From contig CM036197.1 of the NCBI GenBank assembly GCA_020631735.1, positions 40,967,880 through 41,031,879 on the forward strand: a stretch of 64,000 nt of DNA. Direction: 5' to 3'. Under the pieces are notes generated by a model. The model did no database searches, was not told the DNA's origin, and saw only the letters and a list, made by a program, of their open reading frames with translations. Below, in pieces: positions 23,161-36,350 of the stretch. The number at the start of each line of letters is the position of its first letter. The first letter of the stretch is position 1. This DNA is from Saccharum officinarum. Lineage: Eukaryota > Streptophyta > Magnoliopsida > Poales > Poaceae. The translations under genes and the position numbers were made by a program.

Positions 23161-26100
23161 GCCTGTGGCACATGACAGCTCTCGGTGTGTAACCACAATT
23201 TGGCTGTTGTCCTTGGAGTTCCACTGAGACGTGCTACTGTAAGAAAATGCCCAGCTATATCACTGGTCTTGAAGTGTTTCTGGTGGTGCGCTTCTGAGGA
23301 TGTTCTTCGCCCCTCTTATTTTGAGGGGTTTTTCTGATTCTAGTGTCGGACTTGCATGTTGTTGGGTTGTGTTGGCTACAATGGTCAGACAGAGGGGCTC
23401 TTGAAGTTTCATGCAGCTCTGGGCTGTCAGGAGCAATTTGTTACACCTGGTGTAACCAAGTAAGCTACCAAATGAAATCGTCAGGACTCGGGAGGTATCG
23501 TATACATTGTTCAGGGAAAGGATTTGATTCAGTTAGCGGTCCGCGGGAACTTGTCAGCTGAAGTACTTGCAGACACAGTCAGGTGGGCCGAGCTGGCCAC
23601 CTGCAAATTTTAAATTGTAGGTCGTTTTGACTTCAAAACCTGGACAGCAGCCGCGCTAGCTAATCTAACGCGCTGGCCCTGGAGCAGCGGCGATAGCGTC
23701 CGTAACAGCCATCTGAATGTGTACCCTGCTTCTGCACTACACCTATAATCAATCCAGAGTTATATAGCCCTGCTGCACCTGTGATATTTGCCTTGAAAGA
23801 AATGCCATATTTGGTGGCTACAGCACGAGCCCGGCTGCTCCAATACTCGCCCGAATATCTGCTCGTACTGAAACTACAAGTAAATTCCTTTTGAGAGTGA
23901 TCCTTCAACTAATCGATCGAGAATGCGAGGCACTTACTCGCCGGCCAGTACCAGGTGTAAACGTCGCGGTTGGTGCAATGCCGGCCGGCATTGAAATCCG
24001 AGTGCCATGTCCATCGCTGCCCTGCCGACTTTACTCTCAGGACGATCTTTTTTTTTATTTTATCTTCACATGTTTTTTTTGGGGTCTCTCTTTTTTTAAA
24101 AAAAATGAAGAAGCCGTCATTATTATTGTTCATTGCATTCTCGACTACTCCTGTGACGATGATGATGACTTCTCGACTTCATTGCCACAGGAGGTTGGTT
24201 AGTTACATGCATCGATCACCCGGCCGCCCATCCCAGCAGCATTTCGTTTTCACCTAGCTAGCTATGCGTGCGTGACTGAGTGAGCTACTGGGCTAGGAAA
24301 CTGCTGCTGCCATGTTCGTTTACAGCGTCGCCGTCCTCGCTTTCCTCTTTAGTTGTTGCTCCAATCATGGAGCTAGGGAGCCCATAGTTTTTGAACGAAC
24401 CGTTTCAAATGCGAAATGGTTGTTATCAAAAAAAATGATTGCGAAATGGCGAAAGATCTGGAAAAAAAGCTCATGAAAGCCAAAGAGTTCGATGGGTGGA
24501 CCTTCCAGTTCCAGTAGCATGAGCAAATCGACCACGAACGGCCGTAGTTTGGTCCTTTATCAGTAGCCCTCGCCAGTTTCTCCCTTTGTGGTTTGTTTGG
24601 TGACTTTGGTCGTCCAATGTTTGGTTTCTGTCATCATTTTTGTCAAGGCTGGAAGGAAAACTGAGAGACATCGCCCTGTGCCCTAGGCTACTATGATTAC
24701 ATATAATCACGCCCCCTAGCTTAGCTAGAAAGTTTAAAAGAACTTCAACCCCACAGCATGCAGCGCACCTTTGCACTGGTGGTGTTTTTCTCGTTTGTCC
24801 TTGTATATAGTGGACTGATGACTGATCGCCCACAATAATCCTCAACTAATGTCCTTATTAGAGTAATCTACAGTACTGATGTCAGTATTGTGTCTTCAGT
24901 GTTCAGAGCTTCACATCCCCCAATTGGTTCACATTTGCCACGGGTCTACAGCTACCCTTCCATTTTCTACTTGAGCCCAGTGAGACTTGCAAGGCGGCGA
25001 CTAGCATAATTGGGTAGCTAGAGCTCGCACTAGCTACAAAATCTGAAGGTCTGGATACATGCGCTGCACTAGACACTAGTGTCAGTACATAAATATACTT
25101 GGCGAGAACTGAGGAGACCCTTTTCCAATGCATGCTTAGGCTAGGTAGCCCGCATTATATTTGCACAAATAATGTAGGAGTATGTATGCAACCCAGGCAC
25201 GGCGGCGACTAACTTGTGTCTTATCTGTCTCCGTCCCTGCTGCAAATCTTTTTCAACGGGTCGCATCGCCTGCATGTGCCGGAGTCCCCTGTTGTATCGT
25301 TTTGTTGGATGGCAGAGCCAGCCAATCAATTCAATATTGCACCTGGCATAGAATAGCAAAGCATAGCTGTTCCCGCGGAGCTTTCCTCTCCTCTCCTCTC
25401 CTCCCTACCTACCTTCCGACAGTTTTTGATGATTAATTTTATATCACCTCTTCTTTTCCTTCCTTTTCCTTTTCCCAATTAGTACCTCAAAAGAAAAGAA
25501 ATGACCCCATCCCTAGTCACATCCTGAATTTTTTTCACAGCCTGTACTCAAAAGAAAAGAAATGGCAGCATCATCTACATTTTGCTCTTTTTTACATGAA
25601 AAATTACAAATGTCTCAAGAAACGGCCCAACCTCTACTCACATCCTAAAGCTAGAGCTCAGCTATCAGGTTATAAAACAGAACACAATAAAGATCTCTTC
25701 TCTGTACAAAAACATGTTAACTGTAGTCTGAACATGTTCCTGGAGATGTCTGCTGAAGCCTGAAGGCTAGCGTTTGAGCATGCATCACCAGCCATGGTTA
25801 GTTGGCGCCCCTCTCATCTGTCCTTTTCCTGAGGTAGCCATCAAATAATTTGACGATGGGGCATCACCGCATGTGCCCCCTCCGGCCCTCCCTGTTCTCG
25901 CGCTCCGTTTGTAGCCTCGAGACAGAATAGCTCCGCGACCGCGAGTGAAAATCTCATCAGTCGGCACTGCACCTGCATCTGCGTGCGTGCATGTAGCCTT
26001 TTTACAGCGACGAGATGGCCGGTTTCCCAAGTTTCTCCTTGTCCCTTCTTGGAAGCTTGGCTCTGAATGAGCCTGTGTGAATGAGTGACGGTACACTTGA

Positions 26101-28488
26101 GTTGCCTCTGGTGTCTACTCCTTGACCTTTCTGCCTGTGTGTTTGTGGCAATGCAACCGCACGATCTTGAGGTTATTGAGGCAAATTCGTGGGTGAACGG
26201 CGACCTGATCTTTCCGAAGCTTTGCCATTTGCTGGTCCATTTCAGAGCGGAGACCCTTCTGAAGTTCTGATTCGTCAGCCAGTTTCACATGCTCTGTTTT
26301 TTTTGGGGTGGGTGGGGGGGGGGGGGGGGGGGGGGGAGGGTTACAGGGATGCACTTACGACATGTACAAATGAATGAACAGATGAGTAGTACGTAGTGTT
26401 CAGTAACCGTTGTATGTAGTGGTGATTTTTTTTTTCTAAAAGACTTCGTCTAGCCCTGCCCTGCCGTATGTCATAAACTGGTTGGTGGTTGCCTAGCTTT
26501 TGGGGAAGAAAACCTACCATTAATTAAAATATTTATAAATGGTGTTTCGGTCGTAGCTAGGGTGATGATCAGCATCAGTAGATATTGTAATTTACTCGTC
26601 GTCGGTGCATGATTGAATATTGCTGGATTATGGAAAACGTGTGATTCCTCTGCACAACTGCCGCCCCACGAACACAATAAGTACTAATAATATACGAATA
26701 ATTTTAAGGTGAATAGTCATAGGTAATAATAATGAACAAGCTCATTCATCAACTCATGAAACTACAAGGTCATTGGTGCTCTTTCGTTATTTTTGGGTTT
26801 CCAATTTGACTTCAATCTCGCGTTAGCATTGGTTTAGTGTGGCCTCGCTCTGTCCGTCCTGTCGGAACTAGTATAAAATATATACAGCTAGCCAAAAAGA
26901 AAGAAAACAAAATTGATCTTTTGATAAATGAATATTTTTTTTGTTTTTATGAGTCAAAGCATAGGCGTAGACACCTATCCCTATGAACACATTTTGAAAA
27001 AAATGACGAGACAAGAGATATTGGGATTGACAAAGTCACCATAGACAGTCGAGGCCCAATCGCTTATATATACACTAAAAGGATGACACTATTAAACCCT
27101 AAAATAAACCTAAAAAAATCGAGCATTCAAATCAAAGCATGTCCATCACCAAAAGAATAGCATCACTAAATCATGGAATAAATCTAGTAAAATACGAGCA
27201 TCTTCGTCAAGCCAAGAATTGTGTGAGCAAGTTTCACCACAAATAACCTAATCGACTAAGCTACGCTCAGTACGTATATTGACTTCTTTTTATTCATATA
27301 TATCCCGCACAACAAGTTCAAATTTCTCGTCGTTGATCAACTCGGAGATATAAATTGAAGGATGTACGCCGTTGCTAGTTGTACTCTGAATCCGAATAAA
27401 TATTGTACTCGTACGTTTCTTTTGGCGGAGAAGGTACAATGTTCACATCATCCTAATCAATAACTAATGCCGTGGAGCTGATCATATTAACCGGTCCACT
27501 ACTACTAGTTAGTTGCATACTTTCTTTTCTATAAAAGAAAAAAGGCAACCAGCTCTTGACAAAAAGCTCAAAGCAACATTCTCATATCCCTAATAGTAAC
27601 GCAGACGTACACTTTTGTGTACTGATCCATCAACATGAATCCATGCAACAGGTCCTCATGTCACCTGTTTATATAATACAAAATACCCTCTTTCCTGGCT
27701 AGTTTATTTGTAGCCTTAATAAGAAACTTCTTCTTTTTTGCAAAAACAAGGAACTTCTTTGGGTTGGAAGTTGGGACTAGTGACCTACCCTCTTTAATTT
27801 TGTGTCTAGTTTATTTGTAGTCTTAGCTCAAACCTCAAAACCATAATATATCATCATGTGTTTATTAGCTCAAACCAGATGTAATATTTTTTGTTTTGCT
27901 TTTTGACCACCCCACAATGGATGGAGCTAGCCTCGGATTCAACCTAATTAACCGGCCGGCTGCCGGCTGTTGCGTGTTCAGTACCAGCCTACTAGGACAG
28001 GACGACGTACATGGTACAAAAGGCTTGGGCATGGCATGGCAGGCAGGCAGGCGTGCGTGCTACAGCGCACGTACACTATTGGGTGTACAAAAAGTACTTG
28101 GCCACGATACAACGGCCCATGCATCCATCCATCACACGAACCGTGCAACGACGCATGGTGCGCGGCACAGTATACGTGCTGTACTGACCTGCATGTGCCA
28201 TCATGTCGTCGACCAACCACGACGGGCTTACGTGCGTATACTGTATACGAGGTGGTCTCGCTAGCTCTCTGCTGCTCTCTCCATTATCTTCTTCTTCTAT
28301 GGGCCAGGCGTGCAGCACCTTCACATGCATGTGCTGATCGATCTCATCTGCACGAAACAAAAGACGAACGTACTGTAGTGATATAAACTACAAATAGATT
28401 GCATGGAGGTCTACCAGAGTAATACAGTATAATGTTTTTGTGTGTGTGTTTCAAATGACGTTTGCATTTGGTAGACCATGGTTGACAG
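23161..28488. other. Intergenic DNA without recognisable genes
   Basis: 5.3 kb of mixed composition. Open frames are short and overlap on opposite strands. I see no conserved peptide, tRNA or complete transposon. Low-complexity tracts include a poly-G run at 26314-26336. The stretch 26930-27280 is AT-rich and resembles old, unclassified grass repeat DNA. Confidence 0.5.
26314..26336. repeat. Poly-G run (23 G)
   Basis: Uninterrupted 23-base G homopolymer preceded by T8 and GGGGTGGGT. It can form G-quadruplex DNA, and its exact length is likely to be unreliable in the assembly. Confidence 0.85.
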
Positions 28489-28496
28489 CGTGCATG

Positions 28497-28629
28497 CATT
28501 TTTTTTTTTGAAATAAGGGGTTGTTTATGTCCCGGTCTTATTAGAAGGCTTAATATAGCGGGTGAAGCGCCGCGCGGAAGCCAGTGCTCGAACCGCGGGC
28601 GGGCAGCCTAAGCCCCCGCTCAGCTGACC
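28497..28629 (-). mobile_element. tRNA-derived SINE with 8-bp target duplication
   Basis: On the minus strand the element begins with a pol III A-box-like CAGCTGAGCGGG (about 28614-28625), has the B box GGTTCGAGCAC at 28594-28584, a short unique body, and a 3' A-run at 28499-28510. It is flanked by perfect CGTGCATG repeats at 28489-28496 and 28630-28637. Internal pol III promoter, A tail and target duplication together are the signature of a SINE. It is shorter than many plant SINEs (133 bp). The family was not identified. Confidence 0.78.
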
Positions 28630-28975
28630 CGTGCATGGAGACATACTACTCCCTCTTTTTTAAATACACATGGTACCATTGATTATTCTTTTCCTCAAAT
28701 AAAATGAAAATAGTACCTATGGCCACTAGATCTGTCATCAAATGTAATTTAAGTGCGTGTGTGCTTGTATGTTCTATTAGAGGAGCTCCAGTGTTATATC
28801 TGAACCGTGGAAGCAGAGTTCGATTTACTCTTGCACTACTCGATCATCATAGTGTAGACATCGATTTTTGAACCCCACATCGAATAAAGAATCACTTTAA
28901 GCTTGCGGGTCTGGGAATTTGCATGTCCACGACACACCTCATCTAATACTTTTAATTCCCCAGCAACTGAACCAT

Positions 28976-29259
28976 GCCCTTGTTTAGTTCCGGAGTCGGA
29001 CGTCCCGATTCGGCACTGCGCGCTACAGTGTTTCTGTCCGAACACTGTAGCGCGTTTTGTTTTTTAGTGCAAAACATTGTCCAAATATTGATTAATTAGA
29101 CTCAAAATGTTTGTCTCGCAAAGTACAACAAAACTGTGCAATTAGTTTTTCTTTTCATCTACATTTAGTACTCCATGTATTTGCCGGCATTTTGATGTGA
29201 TGGAGAATCTCTTTTTTAGATAGTGAAATTTGGGGAGGAATTGGAAACTAAACGAGGCC
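28976..29259 (+). mobile_element. Tourist-like MITE, copy 1
   Basis: Ends GCCCTTGTTTAGTTCC and GGAAACTAAACGAGGCC are inverted. The interior shares the family blocks, including TTTAGTACTCCATGTA and TTTGATGTGATGGAGAATC. A palindrome with GCGCTACAGTG / CACTGTAGCGCG lies at about 29019-29054. The 3-bp target duplication is not clean. Confidence 0.75.
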
Positions 29260-31554
29260 ATCATTGAAGTCGGATTTTAGATTCTGACACCACGGTTTGC
29301 ATGTTGCAGTGTGCATTGTTCAATTTCAGCTGCCCACGGGCCACGGTTCGTTTTCACTCTATATTGGAGTTGCTCTTAAGTCGCAGAAGGATGATATTTA
29401 TATATGGAAATAGATTCCATTACTTAACTTGAGCTAGACAAAATGCTAGCAACGAGCGAAGATACAAGCTGAACTTTCAAAGACCCCTATGAAAATAAAA
29501 ACTACAACAAAGCCCTTTGGGGTTTCCATGCTTCCCAGTAGCACCAACACCACCGCTGTCAAGACCCAATACCATTGCCAACACTCCCAAACCGAGGAAG
29601 GCACCATTGAAAGCTCCGAAGAGCTGCAGTAAAGCCCCGCCAGGCAAGAAAACAAAAACTTAAAATCCATCGAGTGGGGATGCGCCCCAGGCCTCCTTAG
29701 CCGAGGATCTAAACTTGCTTCAAGGAGGCGACAGAAGACCAAAGATCCACATACCTCATTGTTCCTAGACCCACGCAACCGCTCTTCCAAATGCGCATAA
29801 CCAGGTCACTGCTGCCATTATGAGAAGTTGAAGCACCTGACAGCATCAGAATCCTGTATAAGAGCAACGAGAAATCGGTACCTTTGTCGAGGCATGCACC
29901 AGGCTCCAGAAACTAAACCCTCACAAATCCTTCACTAGTGTCGGAGTAAGACGGAGACAGGATCAGAGGGACTTATTCCATTGTGCCGACGATGCCACCA
30001 CCTCACCATTGTCGCTTGAACACGCTAGCCTAGATAAACTAGGACCTAATCTGTACCATCGGACGAAGAAGCACGCGCCCCCTACGCATCTGAGGCCAAA
30101 ACAGCCACTAGAGGCAAAGAGGAGCGGTGTTCTCACCGGTGAGAGCACACTTACCTTGGTTCACTCTGATCCCTTCCCGCCTATATCTAGTGTTCGAGGA
30201 GGCTTTGATAGAGAGGACTCGGATCTAACGACCGCCAATACAAGTAGTTCCCCCATGTGGTGTGACTTACAAGTGAGGCATGGGGTTTTGCATGATAGAT
30301 CGCCAGCTTCAGCATATAGAAGGATGAATTATTAAACGGATGCATGAAGGTTAAGATGTTCCATATATTTTAAAACAGATATAGTGTATGCGTGTTGCTA
30401 TATTTTATGTGGCTGAATTTTAAGATATTGATTTTAAACAGCTAGCTAGTACAATTAAAAGGATAATTTATAATTTTTTCTATAATCAAATAATGATGAA
30501 ATTACATGTTGTAAAAAAACAAAAAATCAGGCACCTTAATATAGGAGAAGTGATGAAGCATACATAGCTTGGTGGTTCTGGTGCAAATTTGCAACAGTTC
30601 GTTATTTTTTTTAAGAAAACGACGGGAGACAATAGATCCCGGCTTGATATATTAACATGTTCGTTTTGCTGAAATTTGACTTATTCTGATGCTTATGTTG
30701 ATTTGTCGTAAGAGAAAAATACTATTCTAAGTACAAAGTAAGAAGCGGGGCGAAGTTACTACATTCTAAACATATTATACACCATTCCCTCACAATCAAT
30801 TTCTGGGAAGACAGTCCCTTAAAACTTGTTTTAGTGGGTAGGCACTGTAGGCAGACAGGAGACGAGCAATGCGTACGTATAGCCGTATAGGCGTACAGCG
30901 CGTACCTGCCAGCATCCACTGACTCGTGTGTGCATGCAGCGAGTGACTGGGGCCGTGACTTGGCCACTTCCTAGCTATATGGTGGATGCGAGATGCACGC
31001 TGACAGCGTGAAATTAATTAAAGCAGGTTAGGAATCACGTTAGCATATTCCGAGGTTTTAGCCCAGATTTGTTCCAACTGCGGGAGTAGCATATCTCATC
31101 GCATCAACATGTTTTGCTCATCCTCATCCGCGATCCAGACGTAGTAAAGTACTGTAGCTCGCTACACGCGCGCAAGATCAGGGTGAGGTTCTCAAAAGAC
31201 AAGGAGATCGTCAAATTAAGCTGGAACGTACGGCTGGTGGCACTTTTGTCGTCTGTACTTATCGGTTTTGCACGTTTATCGTGGCTAGCTGGAATCATGA
31301 GCAGTGTATTTTATGTACGACGTGCCAGCACGCTAATCAGTACAATGACTACTGCTGAGTCGTCGTGCCATTTATATACGTACAAACGCATATATAACAG
31401 TGCGTTTTTCTACGCTATTTTCTTTTCTCTCCTTTTGAATAAACAACAGCAAAAGAAAAGGAGACCAGACGGGAATAATGATCGAGAGTACTAGTAGACC
31501 TGTTGTTCGGTTCTCACACACACCTAACAACCACGGCACTCTTCTAATTTGAGC
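29260..31554. other. Intergenic, repeat-like but unassigned
   Basis: 29446-30340 is moderately GC-rich with overlapping open frames on both strands and no recognisable protein; it reads like the interior of a non-autonomous DNA transposon, but I found no paired termini. The rest is AT-rich spacer. No RNA gene was seen. Confidence 0.4.
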
Positions 31555-31557
31555 TAA

Positions 31558-31798
31558 GGCCTTGTTTAGATTGAAGAAAATTTCAACCCGATGAATAGTA
31601 CCACTTTCGTCTTATTTGGCAAATATTGTCCAATCATGGACCAACTAGGCTCAAAAGATTCATCTCGTGATTTCCAACTAAACTGTGTAATTAGTTATTT
31701 TTTTACCTACATTTAATACTCCATGCAAGCGGTTAAAAATTGATGTGATGGAGAGAGAGTGAAAAAACTTGGAACTTTGAGGCAAACTAAACAAGGTC
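31558..31798 (+). mobile_element. Tourist-like MITE, copy 2 (241 bp), TAA duplication
   Basis: GGCCTTGTTTAGATTG at the left, CAAACTAAACAAGGTC at the right, flanked by TAA at 31555-31557 and 31799-31801. The 3-bp TAA/TTA duplication is the PIF/Harbinger (Tourist) signature. Interior blocks are shared with the other copies. Confidence 0.88.
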
Positions 31799-31801
31799 TA
31801 A

Positions 31802-34726
31802 GTGTGGAGTGCCATTAATTGAAAGTAGTGTGGAGAAGGGAAACGGGTTTCTGCAAGTTAGGCAAGGACATTGAGATAGTAGAAACTAAATCTCTGCTTT
31901 ATGGTTTATTTCCAAGTTAAAGCACAGATTAAAGCAAAAGAGAGGAGGACGGCTACTATTATGAGATGGATGGAGCTCAGTACAAACACACACTGAACAT
32001 TACAAAGCAGAGCTAGCTGGCCTCACACCAAGCATGCATGAGACCGGCCTTTGATGATTGAATCCACCATGGGCGCATGCATGCATGCTTAGTGTGATGT
32101 TTGTGGATCTTAGTGTGTGACATGCATCTTTTTGAGTCCCGGAAACGAACACAGTTAAGTCACTTGTCTTGGTGGAGAAGCTAAGCCAGAGACGACGACG
32201 ACGCTTTGCAAATCTCTCCTCCTAGCTAAATGCCTAGCTCTAGCTGGAGCATATCCATATGTTCTTTTTGCATGCATTTCACGTACCATGTCTGTGTTGT
32301 ATGTGGGGGATGGATTGGGTGAAGGGGAGATGATGCCAAATTAGGTGGCACCAACCAGGCCAGGCCATGCTCATGCTCATGCATGAGGGCTGAGAGGGAG
32401 GAGGTTGCCGCCGGGGCCCCCACGCATGCATGCACCTCTACCATGTGACCCTCCAACAGTTCCAGAGTAGTCCAATACGTACGTGGCAGTTTGGAGCTTC
32501 ATCTACACTTCTACAGTTCTTCACTTCTTCTTCTACCACTCTGCCTCCATTCCATATTCTCCCGTTGCAAATAAAGCCCTGTCTCTCAGCCAAGAAAAAA
32601 AAATGTCGATCGGTTGACGGTTCCATTCACTGCTCCTCCAAGCTCTTCTCACTGGGTTCTCTTTCTGATGATAAAACAGGGAGAGAACCTGGGCATTCTC
32701 TCTTGCAAAGAACCAAACAACGGTGCAGAGATTAGAGAGACAGAACGAATCGAAGGAACAAACGATCGAACAGAGGGAGAGGTAGACAAGTCAGAGCCTC
32801 GATCAGATTCAGAAGGACATGCATGATCGCAGGAGCTGGCCGGCCTGGCTAGATTTGTGCAGCTGGGTCGTTGCATGGGATGGCATCGATCCGTAATCCG
32901 TTCGTTGGAGTTGGAGCTGCTGCGGCTGCCAATCACGCATGCCCGGTCTCGATCTCCGCATCTCAGGATCCATCACCAAACGGACAACAGGAGTACTGCA
33001 GGACGCGCTCGCGCGCCCGAGCCCTGAACCTGATGCGTCGGCGGCGGGCCGCGCCGGATCGGAGTGGTTACCAGCAACCGCACGCATAATTCCCTCGCTG
33101 CAACTGGTTGCCTGCTGCGGCTGCTGGCCCGACGGATCGTCCGTTCAGTCGGCAGCGGCGCGCCTCACGCGTAGATGGATGGATCATGGATGGATCGACC
33201 GATCGCCCGCGGGGCGCGGGGCGTGCGTAGGCGAAAGAGACAGCACCACGCACCTGCGAAGCGTGACTGCGTGAGCGTGCCCGTGGCGGGGTAACAATAG
33301 AAAATCTGAACCTGCATGCGATGCGAACGCGACGTCTCTTCCCTGCAAAATCCCACGCACGAACGAACGCATGCTTCGATTGCAACCTACTCAAGGGCCG
33401 GCAGAGCGTAATCCGTCAGGCATCATCAGGCTTACTCCTGTCTGTCTGCAGTGTAGTGGTACGACCTCAAAACGGTTCCTTGCAAGCGATTACCGATTAA
33501 TTGCTGCTGTCGTCGTCGTCGCAACCAACGGCTGCATTTTAAAATCGGTTTGCTGTTCGACTTGCTGTGTACCTCGGGCCCCTGGATGGAGCGGCCATGG
33601 AGGCATGCATATGCACGGTAGCTAGCTAACTCTGTACCTGAATAGCCAAGATCCCTCGGTTAATCTGCATTTCTTTTGCGATGGCGTAGGAAGGGAAGAG
33701 GGTGAAAACGACCCGGTAATAATGAAAGAACGGGGGCCGCGAGGAGCCGGGAAGGAAAAGGATGGCCGCCCTGCCCCTCTCCACTCCACCGGCCAGTGGC
33801 CACTACTAGCCGCGCGATCACAGCAGAACAACAGGCACGCAACAGGCCGGACACAGCGAATAAGAAAACCGCAGCCTGCTCCATCGCAATCATCTCGTTA
33901 ATGGCCAGTGCCACCTACTCAACTGACACTGACACAATTAGATGCAGCACGGAGAGCGACCACTAATAAATTTCCAGATTTAAACAAAACTTTGCTGTTG
34001 AGTTAGTACAGAAAAAAAAATATCAGCACTCTGTCTATATACTGATGAAGCGTAGATTACTGGTACATAGTTTTGAGCTGTAGGTTGAGTCTGACGCGTG
34101 CTTAGAGCTTTTTGGGTCTTGTTTTTCTTCCTTTCTTGTTTTTTTTTCTATTGTATAATGGTTATGTTATAAAATCCACAATTTTTATTTCATCTAAAAA
34201 ATATAGTTTGCTCAATCATAGTTTTAGTTTATGCACTAATTACATACATTTTCTCAATACATATCCCAACTAATCCATATCTATATCTATATCAAAATCT
34301 ATATCTATATCTATATCTTTATCAATATCAAAATATATATCTATATCTACATCTATATATCTTATATTTTCAAACCCCACTACAAGTTCTATCTCAACAT
34401 GCAAGCAATCCACATCATTCCTCATTAACTATTCACATCGTCACCTACTCATACCATGTCAGCCCCCTAATTTTGAAGCTATTATATTAATGCAAGACAT
34501 CCACATCACCTTCACTAAGTGCAATTACCATTTCCAACATATAAGAAATTAATGTACAAGGCATGCATGCATTTATATATCATTATTTGTTTTGTGATTC
34601 CATCGTATAATTTGATCTAACTCTTAGTTTCTTTATTGAGTTCTTTCTTTGACATACTCAATTTTGATACGAGTCAATGCAAGAACATGTAGGTTAACTC
34701 ATATATGCAACAAATTTTAAGAAAAC
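31802..34726. other. Intergenic, no supported gene
   Basis: Contains purine/pyrimidine-rich and GC-rich parts (32400-33900) that resemble promoter or leader DNA, but no conserved open frame. A short hairpin (TCACACCAAGCATGCATG pairing with CATGCATGCTTAGTGTGA) lies at 32023-32098; I recognised no known microRNA. 34120-34360 is very AT-rich. Confidence 0.4.
34276..34360. repeat. CTATAT microsatellite, imperfect
   Basis: Imperfect hexamer repeat of CTATAT with interruptions such as CAAAAT, about 85 bp, within AT-rich DNA. Confidence 0.75.
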
Positions 34727-34766
34727 TCCCGTAGCAACGCGCGGGGTATAATTATAGTTAAACTAG
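34727..34766 (+). mobile_element. Helitron-like 3' terminus
   Basis: CCCGTAGCAACGCGCGGGG forms a GC stem-loop and is followed 16 nt later by CTAG then T (34763-34767). A GC hairpin upstream of CTRR with insertion before T is the hallmark of Helitron 3' ends, and this core is common in grass Helitrons. The spacer is slightly longer than usual. I could not place the 5' TC end. Confidence 0.45.
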
Positions 34767-35215
34767 TTGTTATGGAATTTTTTTCAAATTTATATATAAC
34801 CTTAGCATTCATAGTATCTTCACCTATTTGTTGGACCTTTTAAACTTTTCTATTCATATATAAGGGCAATCGAAGTGTATAATGCCTCCTTGAACCTTGA
34901 GGTGCGCCCCAAATATGGAAAGGTCTCTCTTCATTGTATATGAGGCCATTATCCACATTAGGCTAGGTTCCATCAATCCACCGCTTCCATTTTTTCCTAA
35001 CGCCTATTGCATCCTTGATCTCACACCATTGTTGCCATCAAAATGGTTCGACTCCTTATTAGACCTCAGAGAACATAGTCCTTGAGATCTTGTTTCGCTT
35101 GTTGCAGATGCAGTGACAACCGGTCATCATGCCATGCTCGGGTTGCCCAGAGGATAGGAGCTCGAAGGCCATGGTTCTGGTAAATTTGCAGAAGGCGATT
35201 ACGCAAGCCAACGAT

Positions 35216-35430
35216 GCCAACGAGGATATCAGTGACGAAAGGTCACATTTGGATTCACGTTGAGTTCGGAGGTCGATGACGACGCCAACGAGGATACGAT
35301 GACGAAAGGTCACGCCTGGATTCACGCGGAGTGTAGAGGCCGACGACACCAATAGTATACCGACGACGATAGGTCGGGCTTAATTGGATTCGCGGTGAGG
35401 GCGGAGGTCGACGGCACCGACGAGGATGCA
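35216..35430. repeat. Minisatellite, units of 64-68 bp, three and a part
   Basis: Units beginning near 35216, 35284, 35348 and 35416 share 'accaacgaggata', 'gacgaaaggtcac', 'tggattcacg' and 'gaggtcgacgac'-type blocks with 10-25 percent divergence. The sequence is GC-rich and not obviously coding. Confidence 0.75.
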
Positions 35431-36350
35431 AGGATGTGCCCCAATGTGCTCCGAGTACGCAGGCTGCGGGTGTTAAGGATACTGGCGGCGGTTGAGGATG
35501 AGCGTGAAAAGGACTAACAAAAATATTTGTTATTGATTGGCACCGTTGCATGAATTTATGTTGCTCTAGGTTTTCCTGGCATCGCGTGAAATTAATATCG
35601 TCGGTCGCAATAGGGTGGAGTAATGCTGAAACCATCTCTTTTTTCTTTAGATGTCACTTGGCGGCTTGGCACAAGTGGCCAAATCCTTATTGCACGAGTG
35701 TGCGCGCGCGACGGGTGTCGACGCACGGACATGCGTTGATGCGGGATTGGAGGTAGGTACGACATCCGATAACGGCACTTCTCTTCCTCTAGTTCCGCTA
35801 GTCAGGGGAGGAAGGTCTTCGGCCTTAGAGGAAGGAAGCTTGGGGGCAGCGGGCGACCTGGCAATGGAGGCGGATCGATCGGCGGCGAGCGACGCGGCGG
35901 GGGCACTGCCGAGCGGGCAGGAGAAGACAACCAGTGGCGGGGTCAATGGCGGGGCGGCCAAATGCAAGCTTAGGGGAGGGTGGGGCGGGACAACGGTAGG
36001 CGGTGAGGTCGCCGGTGGCGGCGGCGGGGCAGCGAGAGAGATATTCAATTGAGATTAAGGAAGGGCGAAGAAGGAGCGCCGATGGTAGGCAGCGAGGGGG
36101 TGAGGTCACCAGCGAGGTAGCTGTCGACTAGGGCGGCGGTGGAGACTGACGGTGAGCAAGACAATTGATGATTTGGACGACGGCGAGAGAAGAAGAAGAA
36201 CAATCACTAGAGGAAGAGAAGAAATCACGCGCTGCAATAATAACGGCCGCATGTGCGTCAGTTAAGAGAGTTGCGATGGTGGAGGGTCTATTTGGGCCTT
36301 ACCTATTTTTTCCCACGACCTAGGGTGACCTAAGGACCAGGACCCGTGTG
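35431..36350. other. GC-rich intergenic segment
   Basis: Overlapping open frames on both strands at 35647-36109 encode only Gly/Ala/Ser/Pro-rich low-complexity peptides, so I treat them as GC-bias artefacts. Probably transposon-derived. No termini identified. Confidence 0.4.

Noticed and set aside
28140..28260. Possible tRNA or other small RNA gene in the GC-rich stretch
   Set aside because: No B box (GGTTCGANNC) or cloverleaf pairing could be found; the only B box in the region belongs to the SINE at 28497-28629.
32023..32098. Short hairpin as a possible microRNA precursor
   Set aside because: The stem is about 18 bp of mostly GCATGCATG simple palindrome, no match to any plant microRNA I know, and no asymmetric bulge pattern typical of precursors.
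35651..36052. 133-codon frames on both strands in GC-rich DNA
   Set aside because: Both are low-complexity Gly/Ala/Pro/Ser sequences exactly overlapping each other; GC-bias artefact.
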